A DNA stretch of 64,000 bases from Deltaproteobacteria bacterium (lineage in GTDB: Bacteria > Desulfobacterota > Desulfobulbia > Desulfobulbales > Desulfocapsaceae). The position numbers were made by a program, and so were the translations under genes. Below, one piece after another: positions 10,401 through 18,555 of the stretch (position 1 is the first letter of the stretch; every line of letters begins with the position of its first letter). Where the stretch lies: the NCBI GenBank assembly GCA_026388715.1, contig JAPLJF010000035.1:124001-188000 (forward strand), read 5' to 3'. The notes under the pieces were generated by a model that had not been told where the DNA came from, made no database searches, and worked only from the letters and a program-made list of their open reading frames with translations.

Positions 10401-10803
10401 CAGCATTTTTCACAAACGCAGCTCCTCCGCCAGCCTTGTGAAGCTGTTCAGGGCTTGCGGTAAAAAAAGACAACACCTGCTTAAATCTCTTCCGGTCCAT
10501 TCCCGGAGTCAAGTTCATCACCTGCAAACCAGCCTTACCCAAGGCATCCACCAAGAGCAAGGCATCCAACTGCTCTCGTTCCTTTTTCTCAAAAATAGTA
10601 TCATTGAGAGTCGGCACGCCTTTATGAAGACCAAAACGAAGAGACTGATAAAGACGCAAAAAAATCTTTAAATCTGTATAAGCCTTCTCTACTGCATTGA
10701 TAACCTGGACACTCTGCTCAGGATAGAGACGAAGATTAGTGATAGCCTTATTAATACACTTTAAGACATCTAAAGCATGCTGTTGCTGTTCAATGCTTGC
10801 CAT
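7429..10803 (-). CDS. HEAT-repeat protein with cyclic-nucleotide-binding and PilZ-like domains
   Basis: Large cytoplasmic protein of about 1,124 residues. The first 350 residues are helical and unassigned. The centre (about 550-690) has HEAT-like repeats such as PWYGKRNLLRLLGETGDERD and DDLRVQSEALSCIYKL. A cNMP-binding beta-roll follows (about 880-985, NIVVQGDPQQRLFFVNKGRV, GSGEVFGIDSFF). A C-terminal PilZ-like domain (about 1012-1120) contains GDVSIGGIFF, which fits the D-x-S-x-x-G c-di-GMP motif. The combination suggests a scaffold that integrates cyclic-nucleotide signals; that is inference. The start at 10803 is chosen because AAGGTG lies 8 bases before its ATG; a TTG at 10830 would add nine residues. 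Confidence 0.72.
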   Translation of the reverse strand: MASIEQQQHALDVLKCINKAITNLRLYPEQSVQVINAVEKAYTDLKIFLRLYQSLRFGLHKGVPTLNDTIFEKKEREQLDALLLVDALGKAGLQVMNLTPGMDRKRFKQVLSFFTASPEQLHKAGGGAAFVKNAGLNAIFLEDDGESVNQNQVVVRNFTDLLQQIMNTGIRRDDISSFLLPSQGGQQQNDKIQRDLSKRDKGVTLLAAAVCFVLQPLQQEGVYGASPDFNQLLENVSAVLKDEELRIIADRVAILLLVNLDTQSLSLLFCQTFATDFGVALFASLIAAINKDSFSTLVDFLRQEKERFADSLSLEDAEQRRLVEEACQRLQETVKGRQLYAHEIMGMTEKQRQSKRLQAGLGALAQGNLDGLRNHEVLLHLPATFERLILNKKESIAAAIIQTLVGGLKLDDEELCLRSGQGLGLIGEKLVSLDYWEWLEKLTPTFLYWLKRIENADDSCCRFVVILQEIMTHAQTAGNEEIAEKILSLFYVIRSGGLGKTVEMRNMVGQIQDKAVQRNVLESCLKRCFEKKPIDEKYCQKIVMYGPLGIQFLLDALLMNNKRSERIRLLKILASVGGKLPSLLLDRLQEPMPWYGKRNLLRLLGETGDERDVSAVQGYLPHDDLRVQSEALSCIYKLSKHKKKQYLLDALPLISEKLKFQVVQALASVVDEEVVGVLVDLLKDEKYFSADIKTMLLVSICETLGRSGSLQAQKALQLFSGKRDVPPKNMAKEVWQSAQRGLELLDVSRRQQKERFVELQKTTKNAVRQAQSMQDRPEKEYVPITNLVEEQEIYVLLGQNKKAAAKALLLDLISTMTSLQQFDQAEVLCQRLAEIDPLALEDILKATAILEEQRNAAMDQAQATNWVEIYDFLTTEEFNALYSSMEHVKYAANENIVVQGDPQQRLFFVNKGRVKLFSRDSHGNDILLKIVGSGEVFGIDSFFKTSVWTVDVASVGTVDVSVLTQEALRKWQNTFPDLEAKLNDFCQQFVEHDSLKVMAIDRRVMERLNCAGRLVMAVLDDMGKGTGIALQGDMGDVSIGGIFFTIHISQKRHVRLLLGRKILVSLIGGPPDSPLTSGVAGVVVAIYVQDSTNGDLASYTQYAVHVQFDQPLRETDLTKVVCEG

Positions 10804-11060
10804 AAGAAGCACCTTGTCTGTTTTTTTCAAACACTCGTTGCTTATGCACTACTTCAGAAACATGCCATCCACAAACCATCAACATCTCAACCATCTATCC
10901 ACTCCAAAGAGGATTCGATTATCTTTAGTGGCCTACCATAAACCTGACGCAAAAGTCAAGGAATGCGGCATGTTATTTAGGAACAGTTCAGATACATACT
11001 TTTTCAAACTGTCTATTATGGCTCATTGCCATTCCTGCCTTGTTTTCTCTCTTGAAAAAA

Positions 11061-11663
11061 TCACATTGAGACAGCAATGAGATCATGCTCTTCAAGCATG
11101 ACCAGAAGTTCACACAACGGCAACCCCACCACGTTTGAATAAGAGCCCCTGACCTCTTTGACCAGAAAAGCCCCCTGCCCCTGAATCCCGTAAGAACCAG
11201 CCTTATCCAGAGGCTCACCGGTTGCCACATACGCCTGGGCTGTTCTTTCAGAAAAAGGGCTGAAAACAACACAGGTATGCACCGACTGAACAACTACAAT
11301 CCCCTCCTGGCAACAGGCAAGGCATATTCCGGTCTGCACCCAATGTTCTTTTCCGGAAAGTTGCATCAGCATAGACACGGCGTCCGCGCAATCTTTGGGC
11401 TTTCCCAGTACCGAACCAGCAAGATTCACCACCGTATCCGTTGCCACAATCCAGCTTCCGGGGTAAAGATCCATAACCGACTCGGCCTTCTCCACCGCCA
11501 TGCGTTTGACAAAATCTTGCGGCTTTTCTTCTAGCAACAACTCTTCGTCAATATCAGCCGGATGGACTCGATATTCCAGCCCAAGATCCTGAAAATAGCC
11601 CTGCCTTCGAGGTGAAGCTGACGCCAGGATCAAAGGTTTACGGGCATGATAGATTGGTCGCAT
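11061..11663 (-). CDS. maf: Maf-family nucleoside triphosphate pyrophosphatase
   Basis: 200 residues, the normal length for Maf/YhdE house-cleaning enzymes that hydrolyse dTTP, UTP or modified pyrimidine triphosphates to monophosphates. The N-terminal ILASASPRRQGYFQDLGL motif, the catalytic-region ATDTVV and the C-terminal GEPLDKAGSYGIQGQGAFLV are all present, the last being typical of the dTTP/UTP subgroup. AAAGAGGG sits just before the ATG. It lies in a minus-strand series downstream of fabL without clear coupling. Cytoplasmic. Confidence 0.93.
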   Translation of the reverse strand: MRPIYHARKPLILASASPRRQGYFQDLGLEYRVHPADIDEELLLEEKPQDFVKRMAVEKAESVMDLYPGSWIVATDTVVNLAGSVLGKPKDCADAVSMLMQLSGKEHWVQTGICLACCQEGIVVVQSVHTCVVFSPFSERTAQAYVATGEPLDKAGSYGIQGQGAFLVKEVRGSYSNVVGLPLCELLVMLEEHDLIAVSM

Positions 11664-11746
11664 TTCCCTCTTTCAATAACAAATTTCATAGTTCATCATT
11701 CACAGGTGTTGATCTCATAAAAAGTCATCAAGGATGATAAAATCGC

Positions 11747-11790
11747 CCCGCCCATTATCCCCTGATAGCCCGCCCATTATCCCCTGATAG
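11747..11790 (-). repeat. 22-bp perfect tandem duplication at the fabL stop codon
   Basis: CCCGCCCATTATCCCCTGAT plus AG occurs twice head to tail (11747-11768 and 11769-11790). The first-read copy on the minus strand contains the last fabL codons and its TAA; the second copy is non-coding. Confidence 0.9.
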
Positions 11791-12529
11791 CATAGCCACC
11801 ATCAACCGTAATCACCTGCCCCTGAATCATCGCGGCCAGATGTGAACAGAGGAATAATGCCGTATCCGCGACATCATCGGGAGTGGTAAGCCGCCCCAGC
11901 GGGGTACGCCGCAGGGCCGTCTCCAGAATCTCATCCCGATTGGGAAATTTCTTCAAGGCATCGGTATCCACTGCGCCGGCACTGATCGTGTTCACATTGA
12001 TCCCGACCGGCCCAAGCTCAACAGCCAGATGCCGGACCAGAGACTCAAGGGCAGCTTTAGAGGCACCTACGGTTGTATAATTCTCAATGGCCCGAGTCGC
12101 GCCCAGACTGGAAACTGCCAGAATCCGGCTGCCCCTGCCCATAAGAGGGTAGCCCTTCTGTACCAGAGTCAGCAAAGCCCTAGCATTGATGTCCATGGCC
12201 CAATCCCAATGACGCTCGGTAAGTTCCATGATCGGCTTCAAGACACCAGATGCTGCATTGGAAACCAGGATATCAAGCGTGCCAAATTCCTTGGTAATAA
12301 CCGCAAACATCTCTCCGACATCAGCCTCTTCAGCAACATTGGCCTTAACCAAAAGACAACGACCGCCATGTTTTTCTATGACATCCGCCGTCTCTTCGGC
12401 ATCGCGCTTATGTCGCACATAATTCACCACCAGATGTACACCATTTTCGGCCAGCCGGATGGCGATTGCCCGACCGATTCCACGTGATCCGCCTGTGACC
12501 AGAGCGACTTTTCCTTGTAAATCAAACAT
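11777..12529 (-). CDS. fabL: Enoyl-ACP reductase FabL-type (short-chain dehydrogenase)
   Basis: 250-residue short-chain dehydrogenase/reductase. It has the nucleotide-binding TGGSRGIG, the NAAS motif and a Y-x6-K-like active site (YTTVGASKAALESL). The segment VRHLAVELGPVGINVNTIS followed by GAVDTDALKKFPNRDEIL and MIQGQVITVDGG closely matches the Bacillus enoyl-ACP reductase III (FabL) signature and not FabG, where NAGITRD and YSASKAG would be expected. It would catalyse the last, NADPH-dependent reduction of fatty-acid elongation. The tandem duplication at the stop codon does not alter the protein. A related ketoreductase function cannot be fully excluded from sequence alone. Confidence 0.82.
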   Translation of the reverse strand: MFDLQGKVALVTGGSRGIGRAIAIRLAENGVHLVVNYVRHKRDAEETADVIEKHGGRCLLVKANVAEEADVGEMFAVITKEFGTLDILVSNAASGVLKPIMELTERHWDWAMDINARALLTLVQKGYPLMGRGSRILAVSSLGATRAIENYTTVGASKAALESLVRHLAVELGPVGINVNTISAGAVDTDALKKFPNRDEILETALRRTPLGRLTTPDDVADTALFLCSHLAAMIQGQVITVDGGYAIRG

Positions 12530-12608
12530 GATACGTCCCTGTTAGAAGTAGAATAAGTTTAAATAATAATCGTTAATCCGGATTTCCCCCAAACACTTGC
12601 AGCTATTA

Positions 12609-13544
12609 CTATTCCCGACGCAAAGCAAGAACAACTCGCCTCAAGGAGTTAAAGACGTATCGCAATGGCCTGAATCGAACCGGGTTCAATATTTCCGTTG
12701 CCATAAAACCTGAACCGGAAAAATCAGACGGTGTCAATAACGGAAATTCTATCCCGCAAAGTTGCGCGCCAGGGAGATCACGCTCTCTTGCGGCACACCA
12801 CAGTGGACTCCTCTCAGCTTCCAGCTCAAGGAGTGCAAGCATAGCCGTATCAAGTGCCACCGAACTTCTTGATCCCGCCAGACACCCCAGAGCAAGCAAA
12901 TCTCCATGCATGGGGCCATGCCTGTGCATAACCTCAATGCCATCAGCGAGAGTAATATTTTCTGGCAATAATCCCTGCAGCCCCAAGATAATCCGGGCAA
13001 ACTCAAGATGCGAATCCCCATAGCGCATATGGAACCAAGATTTACGCACCCCTGCCACTATACCAAAAATATTTTTCACTGCCATACTTACATACATCTG
13101 ATCATGGGCCTTAATCTTGGGCAAGTTGACCAAAAGATCACAATCAAGGGCCTCTGCGGCAACACCAACGGAAATTCCTGACGGTAAACGCCTGGGCACA
13201 ACAGATGCAAATTCAACAACCCGGACCTCCATCCCCCGCACCGCCCGAGCAATGCCCTGACGCGCCATAACACTTATGGCACTACCAAAAGCAGGCGAAT
13301 CACCAATCGAAACTCGACAACCGTGATCAAGAAACCACGCGGCCACCGTAGCAATAAACTCAGCATGGGTACAGGCAAGGGGCGGAGCGCTGGCGCTGAT
13401 CAGATTGGGTTTGAGCAAAACCCTGGCACCAGGCGAGAGATTGAATGCGCCAAGACGCGGAATGACCCGTGCAAGCGCAGAGTGAAGAGACCTACGCATA
13501 TACCCCTGACAATGATCAAGGCAAACAGAAACAGATGCGACCAT
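12609..13544 (-). CDS. DUF362 family protein
   Basis: About 311 residues with the DUF362 hallmarks: LLKPNLISASAP near the N terminus, VSIGDSPAFGSA, DLLVNLPKIKAHDQMYVSMAVKNIFGIV in the centre, and the ADGIEVMHRHGP motif. DUF362 proteins often carry ferredoxin-like clusters, but no CxxCxxC set is seen here, so this is the cluster-free form. The open frame extends to 13607 from a TTG, but that extension encodes only hydrophobic low-complexity sequence and overlaps a stem-loop; the ATG at 13544 puts the start just before the expected VASVSVCLDH strand. Function unknown. Confidence 0.78.
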   Translation of the reverse strand: MVASVSVCLDHCQGYMRRSLHSALARVIPRLGAFNLSPGARVLLKPNLISASAPPLACTHAEFIATVAAWFLDHGCRVSIGDSPAFGSAISVMARQGIARAVRGMEVRVVEFASVVPRRLPSGISVGVAAEALDCDLLVNLPKIKAHDQMYVSMAVKNIFGIVAGVRKSWFHMRYGDSHLEFARIILGLQGLLPENITLADGIEVMHRHGPMHGDLLALGCLAGSRSSVALDTAMLALLELEAERSPLWCAARERDLPGAQLCGIEFPLLTPSDFSGSGFMATEILNPVRFRPLRYVFNSLRRVVLALRRE

Positions 13545-13589
13545 AAAGAAAAAGAAAGAGACAGTGAGAAACAGGAACCCTGAAAATAG

Positions 13590-13624
13590 AAAAAGCCAGT
13601 CACGCAAGAGCGGACCGGCTTTTT
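13590..13624 (-). promoter_or_regulatory. Terminator-like stem-loop in the DUF362 leader
   Basis: Arms AAAAAGCC and GGCTTTTT with partly paired GTC/GAC inside. On the minus strand it looks like an intrinsic terminator upstream of DUF362. The CAAGAGCGGACCGGCTTTTT portion also resembles the end of repeat family C. It may be an attenuator or a repeat fragment. Confidence 0.4.
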
Positions 13625-14007
13625 CCAGGAGAGAAGAGAAGAGATGCCTTACCTAATGCACATCTTGTGCCATTCATAAAGCAAAATATCTTCTCATATA
13701 ATATCATTATGTTAGACACAGCAACCCATCCTGCCATCCTTGATAAGAGCGCAAAAAATAAAAAAAATTATACCTTTTACAACAAAAAATCTCAACAATT
13801 AGATATTAAAACATAATATCAAGCAATTAAATCAACAAGTATTTGAACTTGCACCTGGACAACCACATCCAATCACACTTCTCATCACTTCCTCCCCCCA
13901 AAAAAACTCTCTATTTTTTGTTGTTTTTTCCATCTTCTGTTATGCTTTGGCAGACTACACTCTTTTGAAATATAATATACTTTTTTCTCCCTTCACTCAG
14001 AACTTAC
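13625..14007. other. AT-rich divergent intergenic region
   Basis: About 380 bases between the divergent DUF362 and histidine kinase genes, with long A and T tracts. It must hold promoters for both directions, but I cannot pick a convincing -35/-10 pair. No ORF or RNA recognised. Confidence 0.5.
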
Positions 14008-16269
14008 ATGATACCAAACGCTGGCTCCACCAGATTTCTCTACAGCACCATTCGCAGCCTTTATTCATATGGCCCCCATATCCAACTGGCAGCCTTCATG
14101 GCAGCCCTTCTGGAAATGACCATTCTCTGGAAGGCATTCCCGAAGCCGCTTCTTCTTTCTGGATTATTCTGCCATTTCTGCCTCACATCTTGTTATATCT
14201 TTTTAGTTACCAAGGCCCGCAAGTCCAGCAAAGGATCATTATTAAAGGTCAGCAAAACCTATCGCCGCCTGCTTTTCATCTATCTGTGGCAAGCTCTCTG
14301 CTGGGGAGGCACTGTTTTATTTATCGAAAACGGCACCCCGCTGCTCTATGCCATACATGCCCTCTTCCTCTATAGCGCCTGCGCCCTCTTGACCGCCCTC
14401 CTCGCTACCATTCCAACAACGGCTTACTGCTTTCTCACCATCAGTCTTGCACCAACATTGTACACCATTTTTTTCAAAACCCCTGCCGACACGAGACCAC
14501 TTGCCTATTGCCTGCTGGTGCTCACAATTTTACTCGCCATCGGCATTTATTTCCGCTCAAAAGCGCTTCATGCCTCCATCCACAAACACCTCAACAATCA
14601 ACGCATAATCCATAGTCTCAGGACGCAGCTCAAAAAATGCAATACGAAGCCAGACTATTCTTTAGTTATCAACACCCTTAACGAATTCAGGAAGCAGTTA
14701 CAAAAATTCACAGAAAAAAGAACGGCCCTCACAGTGGACCGCAACGAGGCCATATGGAATGCGATTCTCACTGTCACCGACCAATCCCGTCTTCAGAATA
14801 GCTTCAGCGGTAAGCTCTCAAGCCTCTGCCAACCCCTGGAGACAGACCGAATATACATCGTCGAGGCGGATAAAAATGTCAGAGAGGCATCCCCTCATCC
14901 CAAAAACAAATACCAGGCGACTCTTGATCACAGCTGGATATTTAAAAATCCTAACTGTGTTGCCGCCCTGAAAGCTGGAAACATTATCCACAATCAATCA
15001 CCACAAGTGTCAGATCTTGAACAAAATTCCCTGAAAGATATAGGCATCCAGGCCTTTCTCGACATCCCGATTCTGTTAAAGAGTGAAATCTGGGGAATCA
15101 TCGGCATGGACAGACTGACATCAGCAACACCTTTTACCACTCAACAAGTCAACGGCCTGAAATTAATCGCCAATATTCTGGCCATGACCATTAGCAATCA
15201 ACAGGACCGTTTAGAAAGAGATCGCCTGGTAACAGCAATCGAGCAATCAAGTGATTGCACCCTTATTACCGACCCCGCAGGCCAGATTCTCTATGCCAAT
15301 CCAGCCTGTGAGACCGTCACCGGCTACTCACAACCAGAAATCATTGGCACCAACCTCAAGGATCTCTATTCCGAGGGCGTCGTGGATGACAACATCTGGC
15401 AACAAATCATAACAGCCATGAAAAATGGTGAAAAATGGCAAGGGCAATTCCCCAACTATCGCAAAGACCACACCCTCTACGAAGAAGAGATGCTCGTCTC
15501 ACCAGCGCACAATCACAAGGGAGAGATAAGTAATCAAGTAATCATTAAACGGAACATCACCGAAAAAAAACGTCTTGAATCAATTGTGGAGGCCGCAAAC
15601 CTCATGGACAATATCGGCTTTATTTTTTCCAGCATTCGCCATGAACTGGGCAATCCGATCAATTCGATCAAGGTCTCGCTCTCGGTTCTCGATTCAAACC
15701 TTGAGCTCTATGACAAAAACGATATCAAACGTTTTGTCAATCGTAGCCTTTCAGATATTGGCCGCGTTGAATATCTGCTCAAAACACTCAAAAATTTCAG
15801 CATATTTGAACGCCCAATCATCGAAAAAACAGACATGACGACACTGCTCAACAAATTCATCACCCTGATTACAACAGAGCTCCAACAAAAAAGAATTAAG
15901 CTTACCGCCAACATCCCTAAGGAACCCAAGTTCGGTCTGATAGACCCTCGCGCCTTCCAGCAGGTTCTACTCAATCTTATAGCCAATGCCGCCGACTCTC
16001 TGATCGAGACCTCACATAAAAAAATTTCTCTCTCCATGCTCACAGAAGAAAATGGCCAAATCAATATCATTATTAGCGACAACGGCTGTGGCATCAGTGA
16101 CGATGAACAGACCAATCTGTTCAAACCTTTTTTTACCACTAAACCACAAGGAACCGGCCTGGGGCTGGTTATTGTTAAAAAGATGCTTGCCAAGATGAAC
16201 TGTTCCATTTACATCAACAGCAAAAACAACATGGGGACCAAGGTTCTTATAATTATTCCCGGCCCATGA
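14008..16269 (+). CDS. Membrane sensor histidine kinase with GAF and PAS domains
   Basis: 753 residues. About five hydrophobic segments lie between residues 25 and 195 (for example LLFIYLWQALCWGGTVLFI and LAYCLLVLTILLAIGIYF). A GAF-like domain follows (about 240-400, with DIPILLKSEIWGIIGMDRL), then a PAS domain (about 410-520, LITDPAGQILYANPACETVT). The HisKA H-box is IRHELGNPINSIKV with His545 as the predicted phosphorylation site. The ATPase part has the N-box NLIANAADSL, DNGCGIS and GTGLGLVIVKK. It has no receiver of its own; the receiver protein 186 bases downstream is the likely partner. No clear ribosome site precedes the chosen ATG, so the start is approximate. Confidence 0.88.
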   Translation: MIPNAGSTRFLYSTIRSLYSYGPHIQLAAFMAALLEMTILWKAFPKPLLLSGLFCHFCLTSCYIFLVTKARKSSKGSLLKVSKTYRRLLFIYLWQALCWGGTVLFIENGTPLLYAIHALFLYSACALLTALLATIPTTAYCFLTISLAPTLYTIFFKTPADTRPLAYCLLVLTILLAIGIYFRSKALHASIHKHLNNQRIIHSLRTQLKKCNTKPDYSLVINTLNEFRKQLQKFTEKRTALTVDRNEAIWNAILTVTDQSRLQNSFSGKLSSLCQPLETDRIYIVEADKNVREASPHPKNKYQATLDHSWIFKNPNCVAALKAGNIIHNQSPQVSDLEQNSLKDIGIQAFLDIPILLKSEIWGIIGMDRLTSATPFTTQQVNGLKLIANILAMTISNQQDRLERDRLVTAIEQSSDCTLITDPAGQILYANPACETVTGYSQPEIIGTNLKDLYSEGVVDDNIWQQIITAMKNGEKWQGQFPNYRKDHTLYEEEMLVSPAHNHKGEISNQVIIKRNITEKKRLESIVEAANLMDNIGFIFSSIRHELGNPINSIKVSLSVLDSNLELYDKNDIKRFVNRSLSDIGRVEYLLKTLKNFSIFERPIIEKTDMTTLLNKFITLITTELQQKRIKLTANIPKEPKFGLIDPRAFQQVLLNLIANAADSLIETSHKKISLSMLTEENGQINIIISDNGCGISDDEQTNLFKPFFTTKPQGTGLGLVIVKKMLAKMNCSIYINSKNNMGTKVLIIIPGP

Positions 16270-16454
16270 CAGCTTTTAGTGGACAGAGGCCGACCACGCA
16301 TGGTAAAAAGAATAAATTAAGATTACATTCATTTTTTATTCACATCTCATCAGGTTAACAGCTCAACAGAGTTGAAAAAAGAGAAATTTCTTTTCTTTTG
16401 CACTTGATGACCAGTCACATTGATCACCCGGCAAAAGCCGGTATGGGAGCCGAC

Positions 16455-17642
16455 ATGAATACCGTTCTTATTGTTGACGATGATGAAAGCTTTTTGCTCA
16501 GCCTGATTGATGGATTTAAATCCTACGAAGATCAATTTGGCATCATCACCGCCCATAACGGCGAGGAGGCCGTCGCCATCCTCGATGAACAGGAAATCCA
16601 TCTAGTCCTCACAGACCTGAAGATGCCCAAGATGGACGGCTTTGCGCTGGTCGCCCATCTCAGTGCCCATCACCCTGATCTCCCCGTCATTGTCATGACC
16701 GCCTTTGGCACTCCAGACATGGAAGAGAACCTGAAAGAAATCGGTGCGTTCCAGTATATCGAAAAGCCTATCGATTTCAATCTACTGGTCACCAAGATCC
16801 TGAAAGGGCTTGAAGGCCGCTCCAAGGGATTTATCACCGGAGTCTCTCTGGGATCATTTCTCCAGTTACTGGAACTGGACAAAAAAACATGTACCCTCAC
16901 CGTTCGTTCCGGAAAGAATCAAGGAACAATATACTTCAAAAACGGAGATCTCATGGATGCCAGCACCAATGATCTCACTGGGATCGATGCCGTCTTTGAG
17001 ATCATCAGATGGAAAAACGTAGAAATTATACTGGCGAATTCCTGCGACATTACTGAACAAAAAATCTCCGAATCTCTCGGCTTTATCCTGCTTGAAGGCA
17101 GCAGAAGACAGGACGAACGAGATACATCAACCGTAAGTCCTGCCCTCCCAAATAGCCCTGACGCCTCTCTTGGCTCCATAGATTTAACCGGCATAGACTT
17201 GGGTATTGATGATTTTCTCCATGATGACAACGTCCCTCCAACTTCATCACCAGCCGAGGTCATGACGTCTTCCACCATTGCAGCCTCAATACATGCCTCC
17301 AATCCGCTCTTGAAACAATTTATTGCTACGTTAGGAGCAATGCCCGAGATCAGCAACTCCATTCTTGTCTCCAAAGATGGGAACGTAATCCATACCGCCA
17401 AAACAAATGATGACCAACTTATTAATTTTATAACCTATCTCTCTGTTGTCAGTGAGCAGCTTCAAGTGGCTATGGGGGCCGGAGAACGGCAGTATGTCCT
17501 ATTTGGCTTGAACAGTGGGAAGAAGCTTCTTGTCCTCTGCGGCAAAGAGGTCGTGGTCGGCCTGGAAATCAGCAATACTACAGCCCCCGGTCCAATAGCT
17601 GCCGGATTACGACCCGTTTTAAACAGAATCAGTCTGCAATAA
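16455..17642 (+). CDS. Response regulator with receiver, PATAN (DUF4388) and roadblock-like domains
   Basis: 395 residues. The receiver (1-120) has VLIVDDDE, LVLTDLKMPKMDG with the phospho-acceptor Asp, VMTAFG and the KPID lysine. Next is a PATAN/DUF4388 domain (about 130-225, ITGVSLGSFLQLLELDKKT, GTIYFKNGDLMDA). An acidic linker leads to a C-terminal roadblock/LC7-like domain (about 290-395, SILVSKDGNVIHTAKT). No DNA-binding domain is present, so output is probably by protein contact. The start at 16455 follows GGGAG by five bases and directly begins the receiver strand; the open frame to 16398 is less likely. It sits between the kinase and a second roadblock-like gene and is probably co-transcribed with them. 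Confidence 0.87.
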   Translation: MNTVLIVDDDESFLLSLIDGFKSYEDQFGIITAHNGEEAVAILDEQEIHLVLTDLKMPKMDGFALVAHLSAHHPDLPVIVMTAFGTPDMEENLKEIGAFQYIEKPIDFNLLVTKILKGLEGRSKGFITGVSLGSFLQLLELDKKTCTLTVRSGKNQGTIYFKNGDLMDASTNDLTGIDAVFEIIRWKNVEIILANSCDITEQKISESLGFILLEGSRRQDERDTSTVSPALPNSPDASLGSIDLTGIDLGIDDFLHDDNVPPTSSPAEVMTSSTIAASIHASNPLLKQFIATLGAMPEISNSILVSKDGNVIHTAKTNDDQLINFITYLSVVSEQLQVAMGAGERQYVLFGLNSGKKLLVLCGKEVVVGLEISNTTAPGPIAAGLRPVLNRISLQ

Positions 17643-17644
17643 TA

Positions 17645-17745
17645 AAGAGCTGTTACGGCTCAACTGTTGTTTTTTGAACTCTTTCGTTACGACGGCCCCC
17701 GCAGAAACTATTATTGGGGTATCAATGAAGAGCGACCGGCTTTTT
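17645..17745 (+). repeat. Dispersed structured repeat, family C copy 1
   Basis: Lies in the gap between the receiver and roadblock genes. It contains GAGCTGTTACGGCTCAACTG, CTTTCGTTACGACGGCCCC and ATGAAGAGCGACCGGCTT followed by Ts, in that order. The same three blocks occur in order at 28235-28375. CCCC and GGGG segments between the blocks can pair. Confidence 0.7.
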
Positions 17746-17867
17746 TTATGTTTCTCTTGCCATTTAAACGGCAAAGTTTTTTTTCAGCTACTTACGACCA
17801 AAAGAGTATTTTTCAAAAAAAATACCCATAAAAGAACTGGGACACTGACCATCAAAGGAAATGCGCC

Positions 17868-18515
17868 ATGGATTCACTCCTCAAAGAAATCAATATGCTT
17901 CCCGGAGTTTTTGGCTGTTTTGTTTACACCGGCAATCAAGAGTTAGCGGCCGCAAAGCTTCCACCAATCTTCAAGGACAATACCATAAAAACCATGGGCA
18001 ATCTCCTCACCCGTACTATCAAAATGGGAGCCTTGGCCAACCTGGACATAGAGACAATTGAATTCAAATTCGATGTGTCACTGATCATTATCAAGCCCTT
18101 GGAACAAGGAGCCATTTTGGTGATGGTCTGTGAACCTATCGTTAATAAATCTCTCATCAACATGACCACTGCAATGTTGATAAACGACATCCAGGCCGCA
18201 ATCAACAGAGGCCCTGTGCAAGCCCAGAAGAGCCAAGCTCAGGTTGCAACTGCACCCCGGCAAGAACAGCCAAAAAAACAGGAAGCCGAGATAGACGCGG
18301 CACTAGCCCCTATACTGGAAAGCATCAAAGACGCTCTGGCTTATGCCATTGGTCCAATTGCCGGACAGGTCATGCTCGCCACCATTGAAACCTGGGCACA
18401 GCAAGGCCCGACATCCAAGCAACGACTGCCAGACCTTACCGCTCTGCTCTGCAAGGAAATCAACGACAAGGAACTGGAAAAGGAATTTAGGACCCAGATT
18501 AAGCCCTTCTCCTGA
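17868..18515 (+). CDS. Roadblock/LC7-like protein
   Basis: 215 residues. The N-terminal half (about 1-115) looks like a roadblock/LC7 (MglB-like) fold: INMLPGVFGCFVYTGNQELA, TIEFKFDVSLIIIKPLEQGA, ILVMVCEPIVNKSLINMTT. A Gln/Lys/Ala-rich linker follows (about 115-145). The C-terminal helical part (IDAALAPILESIKDALAYAI, then GPIAGQVMLATIETW) resembles a helical domain I have seen attached to such proteins, but I cannot name it with certainty. AAAGGAAATGCGCC precedes the ATG. Roadblock proteins commonly regulate small Ras-like GTPases, but no GTPase gene is in the window. It is the third gene of the kinase-receiver set. Confidence 0.68.
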   Translation: MDSLLKEINMLPGVFGCFVYTGNQELAAAKLPPIFKDNTIKTMGNLLTRTIKMGALANLDIETIEFKFDVSLIIIKPLEQGAILVMVCEPIVNKSLINMTTAMLINDIQAAINRGPVQAQKSQAQVATAPRQEQPKKQEAEIDAALAPILESIKDALAYAIGPIAGQVMLATIETWAQQGPTSKQRLPDLTALLCKEINDKELEKEFRTQIKPFS

Positions 18516-18555
18516 GCCCTTGGAATAAAAAACCGTTCCATTTATATGACAAGGT

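Noticed and set aside
17645-17745. Idea that family C is a c-di-GMP (GEMM) riboswitch
   Set aside because: The GEMM core sequence is absent, and the element lies between unrelated genes in its two copies.
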